A DNA stretch of 16,729 nt from positions 1-16,729 of the forward strand of contig CAJGBW010000035.1 in NCBI GenBank assembly GCA_904501835.1, in the 5' to 3' direction. Both the position numbers and the translations under genes were made by a program. The DNA is from an uncultured Bacteroidales bacterium (GTDB lineage Bacteria; Bacteroidota; Bacteroidia; Bacteroidales; UBA932). Positions 5,607 through 12,300 of this stretch are shown here, in pieces. Positions within the stretch are counted from its first letter, which is position 1. Every line of letters begins with the position of its first letter. The notes below the pieces were generated by a model, which saw only the letters and a list, made by a program, of their open reading frames with translations, had not been told where the DNA came from and made no database searches.

Positions 5607-7409
5607 ATGGAGAAGACATTGTTTGACAACATAGAATTCGCAGAAAGGTTGGAAAGCCTTATGGAGGGGTATGAATCTACGGACATAGAGTTCAAATCTG
5701 CCAAAGGCGGTTTTCCTGGTTCGTTGTGGGAAACATACTCCGCTTTTGCAAATACTCAAGGTGGAGTAATTGTGCTTGGTGTCAATGAGAAGAACGGAAG
5801 ATTTCACATTGACAGCCTTACAGAAGATCAGGTGCAGCAATATAAGAAGGATCTTTGGAACGGACTAAATAACCGTTCCACTTGCAGTGCTAATATTTTG
5901 AAAGACTGCGACGTGCAGGAAGGAGAGTACAACGGCTCGTATGTTCTTGTCATAAATGTACCTAGAGCTCCGAGAATACAAATTCCGATCTATACAAGGA
6001 ATAACCCTGACAATGTTTTCAAGAGGAATCACGAAGGGGACTATAAGTGCACACCTGATAATATCCGAAGAATGTATGCCGATGCTGACATTGAGCACAC
6101 CCGTGACGGACGCATCCTTCCTGAGTTCTCTATTGAAGAAGATATTGATAACGAGACATTACAGCAGTACAAGCGAAGGATGGCTATTCATTATCCGTCA
6201 CACCCTTGGCTCTCGCTTAGTGACAAGGAACTGCTTACAAAGCTAGGTGCGTACAGGGCTGACAAGAGGGAAAAAACCGAGGGCCTTACGATTGCGGGAC
6301 TCCTGATGTTCGGAAAGGTGGATAGCATCAAGGATGAGTACTGCTGCCCGAACTATTTCCCTGATTATAGAGAGTATTTCAGCAGCGATCCACACGCAAG
6401 ATGGACCAACAGAGTGTGCCCGGACGGAACTTGGGAGGCGAACCTGTTTCAGTTCTATATGCGAGTTTACAATAAGTTGGCAACTGCACTACCGAAGCCA
6501 TTTGCATTAAATAATGACATTCGTATTGAAGAGACCTCTGCACATGTGGCGCTCAGAGAAGCCTTTATAAATGCTTTGGTCCACTGCGATTACTCGATCA
6601 ATGCCAGTCTCGTTGTAGAGCAACATAAGGATTATATCAAGTTCTCGAATCCAGGTTCATTATTGATTCCCATGGATCAGTTTTATCATGGCGGGGAAAG
6701 CGTGTGCCGAAACAAATATCTGCAGCAGATGTTCACTCTTATGGGCGCAGCAGAAAAAGCAGGAAGCGGAGCAGATAAAATCCTACAGGGATGGAAAGAG
6801 GCAGATTACAGAAGTCCGGAACTCAAAGAAAGGACTCAGCCGGATAAGGTAGAGCTGAAACTCCCTTTGGTGAATCTGTTGTCTGCGGACATCCTTTCTT
6901 ACCTTAAAAGTCATTATGGGGAGGCGTTCAACAGCCTTACTCATGATGAACTGATGACTTTGGCTACTTGCTATAGTGAGGGAGAGGTTACAAATTACAG
7001 ACTTCAGATCATCATTGATAAGCATAGTGCAGACATCACTAAATTACTGAAGGTTCTCTGCGACAAGGGTTTCCTGATTTCATGCGGATTCGGCAGAGGC
7101 ACAAAGTATCAACTCAATGAGGAGTATGAACCATCATTACTCCAAAATGATGTAAGTAAGGGTGTAAGTAAGGGTGTAAGTAAGGGTGTAAGTAAGGGTG
7201 TAAGATCGTCGTCTGAAAAGGTTAAGAAAGACATCTTAGAAATATGTTCTGATTATGCATCAATTGAAGAGATCGCTGCAAAAGTCGGGAAGAGCATAGT
7301 ATACTTGAAGAACAAAATAATACCTCAGATGCTTGCAAACGGCTTATTAGAGTGGCAGTATCCTAATGCTCCAAGACATCCATACCAGAAATATAGAACT
7401 AAGAAATAA
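5607..7409 (+). CDS. AlbA_2 (Schlafen-like) domain and GHKL-ATPase-like regulator
   Basis: This is a 600-residue cytoplasmic protein. The N-terminal AlbA_2 (SLFN AlbA_2) domain spans about 20-155, with ESTDIEFKSA (23-32), a WETYSAFANTQGGVIVLGV core (41-59) and VFKR (137-140). A helical linker follows. The HATPase_c_4-like domain has LREAFINALVHCDYS (316-330, N-box-like), FSNPGSL (346-352) and EKAGSGADKI (383-392). A winged-helix region lies at about 465-505. A VSKG-repeat linker (517-532) and a final helix-turn-helix-like segment (about 538-585) end the protein. Proteins of this layout are usually annotated as putative transcriptional regulators or ATP-binding proteins and are common in accessory regions and near defence genes. 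The DNA or RNA target is unknown. The start was chosen from the promoter and because the AlbA_2 domain begins just downstream. It is flanked by probable gene remnants, suggesting an inserted accessory gene. Confidence 0.85.
   Translation: MEKTLFDNIEFAERLESLMEGYESTDIEFKSAKGGFPGSLWETYSAFANTQGGVIVLGVNEKNGRFHIDSLTEDQVQQYKKDLWNGLNNRSTCSANILKDCDVQEGEYNGSYVLVINVPRAPRIQIPIYTRNNPDNVFKRNHEGDYKCTPDNIRRMYADADIEHTRDGRILPEFSIEEDIDNETLQQYKRRMAIHYPSHPWLSLSDKELLTKLGAYRADKREKTEGLTIAGLLMFGKVDSIKDEYCCPNYFPDYREYFSSDPHARWTNRVCPDGTWEANLFQFYMRVYNKLATALPKPFALNNDIRIEETSAHVALREAFINALVHCDYSINASLVVEQHKDYIKFSNPGSLLIPMDQFYHGGESVCRNKYLQQMFTLMGAAEKAGSGADKILQGWKEADYRSPELKERTQPDKVELKLPLVNLLSADILSYLKSHYGEAFNSLTHDELMTLATCYSEGEVTNYRLQIIIDKHSADITKLLKVLCDKGFLISCGFGRGTKYQLNEEYEPSLLQNDVSKGVSKGVSKGVSKGVRSSSEKVKKDILEICSDYASIEEIAAKVGKSIVYLKNKIIPQMLANGLLEWQYPNAPRHPYQKYRTKK
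7152..7199 (+). repeat. Four-copy 12-bp tandem repeat within the AlbA_2 gene
   Basis: The unit GTAAGTAAGGGT is repeated four times without change, then a partial unit. It encodes V-S-K-G four times in the linker before the last helix-turn-helix-like segment. Because 12 is a multiple of 3, copy-number changes would only lengthen or shorten the linker. Similar SKG- or NKG-type linker repeats occur in this protein type, to my recollection. Confidence 0.95.
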
Positions 7410-7481
7410 CATCATTACTATCATCATTTTCATGTAGCACTTAATGGTGATAGTAAGGGTGCTAGTAAAGTTGCCAGCTAA
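7410..7481 (+). other. In-frame open tail after the AlbA_2 stop with a degenerate copy of its repeat
   Basis: After the TAA at 7407-7409 the same frame stays open for 23 codons to a second TAA (7479-7481). It starts with a His/Tyr-rich run and ends N-G-D-S-K-G-A-S-K-V-A-S, echoing the VSKG linker. This may be the relic of a longer or paralogous reading frame. The rest of this gap, about 7482-7551 and 7587-7733, shows no other supportable feature; a 52-codon minus-strand frame beginning ATG near 7710 and ending in the hairpin is not convincing. Confidence 0.35.
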
Positions 7482-7551
7482 ACACTCCTAACATACATGC
7501 TGCGTTCAGTATTCTGACCAAGCTTAATGAAAATCCTTTCGTAGAAAAACA

Positions 7552-7586
7552 GCTCTATCCACAAAGGGGTTTTTTGTGGATAGAGC
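7552..7586 (-). terminator. Strong hairpin, probable intrinsic terminator for the minus-strand small genes
   Basis: GCTCTATCCACAAA (7552-7565) and TTTGTGGATAGAGC (7573-7586) form a perfect 14-bp stem with a 7-nt loop. On the minus strand the stem is followed by TGTTTTTC, a U-run; on the plus strand no U-run follows. It therefore best terminates transcription coming leftward from the small ORF at 7734-7817, though its own arms could also be recognised as DNA. Confidence 0.6.
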
Positions 7587-7733
7587 GTTCGAGAATTTTG
7601 TTATATCCGCAAGTAAGAGCAGATTTAAGGCACGCAAAATTATTTTGAGTTGCGGCCAGCATCTTCATTATCTCAACTATTCGGCCACACACTACTACAG
7701 GTGCGAAAACCATTTAGTTTTAGATTTCTGTTC

Positions 7734-7817
7734 TCACTTTTTGGCTGGGGGATTGTTCCCTCTTCCGTTTCCGGAGGGATTGCCCGTCTTTGAGGGCCAG
7801 TTTGGATTATTTGCCAT
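7734..7817 (-). CDS. Very small protein (27 residues), Trp/Pro/Gly/Asn-rich
   Basis: The ATG at 7817 opens a 27-codon frame ending in TGA at 7734-7736. The peptide begins MANNPNWPSKTGNPSG and ends in a GRGNNPPAKK-type tail. It is hydrophilic, low in complexity and without a membrane segment. From memory, very short Bacteroidota ORFs with the same W-P-S-x-T-G-x-P-S-G and R-x-N-N-P-P pattern exist, often in accessory regions, but their function is unknown to me. It lies 29 nt downstream of the minus-strand coding fragment and upstream of the 7552-7586 hairpin, suggesting one short transcription unit. A plus-strand frame across the same bases is less protein-like. Confidence 0.5.
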   Translation of the reverse strand: MANNPNWPSKTGNPSGNGRGNNPPAKK

Positions 7818-7846
7818 AATCAATCAATTTTAATAATTAAACTTCT

Positions 7847-8086
7847 TTATCGCGATCCACATGGATACACACTTCTGTTCGCCTCCGCAAGCCAGCTTAG
7901 TCCCAATGTCATCTCCGAAAAACGACTGTTCTCCAGATGCTTAAACAAGAGGTCAAGGTTCGCACCAGGCGCTATATCCAGCATCACACATTCCAACCTC
8001 TTTGCCTCATCTATAGTCTCCATAACTGCTTCATACACATCGGTGATATGGAAATAAGAGGAAAGGTCTGCTAGATTCTCTTGAAA
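7847..8086 (-). pseudogene. Unrecognised coding fragment, start unclear
   Basis: A minus-strand frame ends at TAA 7847-7849 and reads like a real soluble protein over about 60 residues, for example FQENLADLSSYFHITDVYEA, then METIDEAKRLECVMLDIAPG and LLFKHLENSRFSEMTLG. Upstream of 8086 the frame runs into AT-rich palindromes and loses protein character. The first ATG is at 8023 (58 residues) and a GTG is at 8038, both inside the protein-like part. It is therefore probably a 5'-truncated gene, though a genuine short gene starting at 8023 is possible. No family is recognised. Confidence 0.35.
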
Positions 8087-8093
8087 GATACAC

Positions 8094-8125
8094 ACAATAT
8101 TTATATTGTACAATATTCGTATTGT
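8094..8125. promoter_or_regulatory. Two abutting 16-bp palindromes, operator-like
   Basis: ACAATA-TTTA-TATTGT (8094-8109) is followed with no gap by ACAATA-TTCG-TATTGT (8110-8125). Arms are identical in both copies and only the 4-nt centres differ. On the minus strand a possible -7 (TATCTTTC, plus 8083-8090) follows immediately, with a TTG about 20 nt upstream inside the palindromes. The site would therefore cover the promoter of the leftward small genes, as an operator for a dimeric repressor would. No regulator gene is obvious apart from the AlbA_2 protein. Confidence 0.55.
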
Positions 8126-8157
8126 ATTTCGCTGCAAAAACCACAGCCGGCCAACCA

Positions 8158-9312
8158 CTATCTCGAGCGGGTGGCGATGTCGGGCATGAGGCGCTGGACG
8201 ACTTTGCTTTTGGCAAAGAAGCGGCCGGCGATGACACGGATGACGGTATAGGAAGGAATGGCAATCAGCATGCCCCAGACGCCGCCGACATGGCCCACCA
8301 TCAAGAGTACGATGAAAATTTCAAGGGGCGTGGAACGGATGCTCTTGGAATAGATAAGTGGCTGATAGACAAAGTTATCCACCAATTGCGCTGACATCAT
8401 TATCGCAAATACAATGAGGGCAAACATCGGCAGGCTGACAGAGAGGCCGACGCCCACACCCACTTTCAACACCACACAAAGCACGACGCCCAACAACTCC
8501 CCAATCAGCGGGCCAACATAGGGAATCACATTGAGCAGACCGGCAATAAAGGCAATACCCAAGGCATAGCCAACCCCTACCTGTGCAATCAACCAAAGTC
8601 CCAAGAAGTCGATGAGGGCCACACCGAACATCTCGATAATGACACCGACGAAATAACGGGAAAGAAGATACTCGATATCGTGAATGGCCCGGCCGACAGG
8701 GGCCTCATAGCGTGCAGGTACCAACGCTTCCACAATACGGGAAAACAAGGTCGCATCCTTGATGAAGAAAAAGGAAATAAAAACCACCGAGAACACGCCT
8801 ATCACCACATCGGTAACGACAGAAGCGACGGAGCCAATCACGCCCGAAATCGAAGAAACATCCGTCATTTGCTTGAGCTGTTGAAACAACAACGTCACAA
8901 TATCAAAATCGGCGCCCAAAGTCGGGAAAAGCGACACCACCCATTGATTGATACTATGTCGGAAATCACCCTTGGGAAGTCCCTCGGCACCCAAAAGAGA
9001 GGCATCCTTGACAATGCCCGTCACCACAGGAATCACCTGGGTAATCACCAAGATGGCCACCGCCGCAATGATGAGCAGGGTGAAGGTCGCCAACAACCAA
9101 TCCGGCAAACGACGGCCCTTGATATGGGGTATTTTCAGCAGATACATCAAAGGCTGACCGACAAGCGACACAACAAAGGCCGCAGCAATATAGACCAACA
9201 CATTGCTAAAGTACCAGCAAAAGGCAAGCACCGCCGCAACGGCACCCAAACGGAGGATATATCCTGCAAGGCGCTCTAACTGCGATTTTTGTCCGCGACT
9301 CTTCTCTTCCAT
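8158..9312 (-). CDS. AI-2E family transporter (PerM/TqsA-like permease)
   Basis: This 384-residue polytopic inner-membrane protein has hydrophobic segments at about 19-57 (probably two helices), 72-95, 160-185, 218-245, 247-283, 290-309 and 330-362, which fits the family's seven to eight spans. Family signatures include NVIPYVGPLIG (261-271) and the VDNFVYQPLIYSKSI...P region (311-329). A soluble stretch between about 100 and 155 matches the family's extramembrane domain. The family was named for autoinducer-2 export, but members also transport other solutes or ions, so the substrate is unknown. The start lies 9 nt after the stop of the Pmp-like lipoprotein gene, so it is probably the last gene of that operon. 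Confidence 0.9.
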   Translation of the reverse strand: MEEKSRGQKSQLERLAGYILRLGAVAAVLAFCWYFSNVLVYIAAAFVVSLVGQPLMYLLKIPHIKGRRLPDWLLATFTLLIIAAVAILVITQVIPVVTGIVKDASLLGAEGLPKGDFRHSINQWVVSLFPTLGADFDIVTLLFQQLKQMTDVSSISGVIGSVASVVTDVVIGVFSVVFISFFFIKDATLFSRIVEALVPARYEAPVGRAIHDIEYLLSRYFVGVIIEMFGVALIDFLGLWLIAQVGVGYALGIAFIAGLLNVIPYVGPLIGELLGVVLCVVLKVGVGVGLSVSLPMFALIVFAIMMSAQLVDNFVYQPLIYSKSIRSTPLEIFIVLLMVGHVGGVWGMLIAIPSYTVIRVIAGRFFAKSKVVQRLMPDIATRSR

Positions 9313-9321
9313 CTGTAAAAA

Positions 9322-12300
9322 TTACTTATTCTTTACAAAGCAACCGGGATAATTGGTCGTACGAGGCTTTCCATCCAAATCATTATCCCAAGAACCTTTT
9401 GATACTACCCACTCATAAAAATCCTGCGCCAAACCATTCTGTGCGGGGTCTGTAGATTTTCCATCATGTCCTTTGTAATACATATATGCCGGACTTTCAG
9501 TATAAGAAGGGATATTTTCCGCGAAAGTCAAAACCGCGTAAATTTTATCTTTCAAGGCAGCCGGAGTCAATTCAGAAGTGTAGTTACCAGTCCAAAGATA
9601 GCCACTGTCATTGTCTTTGTATTCTAAGCCGCCCAAATCGGTAGTTGTCAAGCCTTTCTTATCGGTATCACTCGGCTGATACGGACGATTCCCATTAAGT
9701 GCTGCATCGTTGTTGGCGTGAGTTCCCAGCAAACAATGGTAAGAATCCAGATGATGCCCCTGAAGCGTACTATTGAAACCGACTACATAAATAGAATTCT
9801 TATTGGTCGTATTGGTGGATAGCAGTATGGAATTGTAAAGGTAGCCATAACTGTTTTCATAACGAAGACAACCGATACCCGTCGCATTCTTCAAATTGGC
9901 AATAATGGTGCTATTGGTCAGAATGATACGTGAAGATATCGAAACCGGAGCATTGTTACTGTCAGAATCATCTGCGATCTTATCGTTACCTTTAACATAC
10001 AGATTATTGGCAAATATCCACCCGAAGCCGGAGCAAAATATTTGCGTTCCAAAAGCCTCTCCTCGTATCTTATTGTGAATATAACGCGTATTGTTTTGGA
10101 AAGAAAATCCCCAACCCTCTCCATAGAATGCACCACCTCGCAAGTATGCCTGATTGTTCTTAAAAGTACAGTTGTGTATGTAACTTACACCCCTATATTG
10201 GTTAATGGCACCACCACGCTCGGTTCCCTCATTTCCGTCAAAGGTACAATTGTCCAGCGTCGCCCAGGCGCTACTTGCATAATGATAGTATGCCTCATCA
10301 CTATACAGACTATTGAAACGATGGGAACCGATGGTAATCGCGCCACCAGAATGTCCGTCATAACCCTCCGCCTTATTTGTCTTAAACGTCGCGCCGTCCG
10401 CTTTGAATTTACCGGATTTGATAAAGACAGCGCCACCCTCGTCACTGGCAAGATTGGAAGTAAATGTCGCATTATTGGCAACAACCTCATTGTTTTTCCA
10501 CGCCACATGGGTGGCTGGATCGCCATCCGTATCCACATCCAGACTCATACATATCGCGCCTCCGGAAGTAGCCTCGTTTTCATTGAATGTACAACCAGGA
10601 AGACTCAAACCTTTATAAGTAGAAATCGCACCACCCATTCCGGTGGACTCATTGTTGTTAAAGATACAATTTTGAATATTAAGGGTGTAGTTGCTGCCGT
10701 ATAGATACTTGAATACGCCCCCCTCGTCGGACTTATTGCCCTCGAAAGTGCAGGCATTCAAGTTCATTGTAACCGGCAGATTCTCACCTTCTACATTGTT
10801 CCAAGAAAGTGTCGGCTTGTTTACTTTATCAAAATTCTTGATAACACTGCCCGTCATATTGAGCGCATCGGACTCCACATAGATCAGCGAGCCGGTCACT
10901 TCGCTATTTTGAGTTGCATCAAACTCGCAATAGTCGATATTTGAACTCGTACCGGACTTCAGCCAAATAGACTGTCCTTTTCCATTGGTGGTCTTATTTC
11001 CTCTCATCGCACTCATCGTACCGCCAGCCTTACCCGTTGAAGAAGTGATTTTCAACGTACCCGACTCCACAGAAATCGCACCGGCGCTATTCGTACTTGT
11101 ATTCCCCTCAAACACACAACCCTTCAAGGTCAAAGTCGGATTTCCCTGCTCCATACGGATTACAGCGCCCACATTACCCGTCGCTTTATTATTCTTGAAC
11201 GTACAGTTTGTCATCTCCAGGGTGCCTGCCTCCATATTACAGAAAGCACCACCGCCCCCTACCGCTTTATTTACGCTATTATTCTCTATTGTACAATTGG
11301 TAAAAAAGCCCTTGGTATTTGCTTTATTAATATGATAAACACCCGAGCACCAACCATTATTATCACCAGCCTTGTTTCCTTTAAACTCACAGTCATCAAA
11401 ATAAACCACACCGGCTCTGTGCGTAACAACACCCCCTACATTCCAACTGATATTGTTCGTGAAATCACAATCTACAAAGCGGACTTCTCCTGTATTATCT
11501 CCGGAATATTCCAACATAATGGCTCCACCATTGCGGCAGGGTTCTATCTGTTTGGTATTGGTAAACAGACAATTATTCGCTGTAAAATTGAAATTTGCTC
11601 TATCTACGGGATCGACGATAGACAAAGACGCACCTTCTGAGCCCAAATTATATTGCGTCATTTTGTTGGAGTCAAACTCGCAGCCATTGAGTGACACATT
11701 TAATTCAGCAAAAGGATTTATAAACATACCGGCTCCGCTAAATTCGACGTTCTTATCATTGGTAAGGTAATTATCCTTCACCTTCATTCCATTGCCACTC
11801 GCGTCCGTTTGTGCTGTGAATGTACCCCCGCTCACATAGATAGCACCGCCACCTAAAAATGTGTAATTTTCCGAAAAGGTCGTATTTCCCGTGATATTCA
11901 CGGAAGCATTTGCGCCTGTCAGCGCCAACGCACCACCATAACCATAAGTATTGACATTGCCATCGCCGTCGCTATCAACATCGATACAATAATTTTCCGT
12001 AAAGGTATTGGTTCCCGTCAGCGTTACATTTCCGTTTTCTGCCCAAATGGCGCCACCGTCTTTCGTTGCATAATTGCCCGTAAAGGAAGATTCGGAGATC
12101 GTAATATCTCCCTTAGTTCCACTATTCTCACCCACCCAGATGGCTCCGCCACCCACATTGGTTGTATTCATCCGGGGTGCATAATTCTCTATAAAAGTAC
12201 AACCCGTAACAGAAACACTACCGCTTTGGCAGGAAATCGCCCCGCCTCCGGCAATCTCATTGGAGTTTGTATCATCGAGGTAATTACCCGTAAAGGTACA

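Noticed and set aside
5322..5840. Minus-strand 172-residue frame
   Set aside because: It runs antisense to the AlbA_2 gene start and its promoter; composition looks like a shadow frame.
7152..7199. CRISPR-like array
   Set aside because: Units are 12 bp, contiguous without spacers, and lie in frame inside a coding sequence.
7576..7833. Plus-strand 85-residue frame
   Set aside because: It starts with a non-ATG codon inside the hairpin, has no domain character, and overlaps the more convincing minus-strand 27-residue ORF.
8130..8157. GC-rich GGCCGGC segment with a T-run (minus strand) as terminator of the permease operon
   Set aside because: GGCCGGC is only a short self-complementary core; no stem of useful length with a loop could be drawn.
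8680..9279. Plus-strand 199-residue frame
   Set aside because: His/Arg/Asn-rich antisense shadow of the AI-2E permease.
10042..10704. Plus-strand 220-residue frame and other long plus frames to 11770
   Set aside because: Antisense shadows of the repetitive beta-helix gene, produced by its biased codons.
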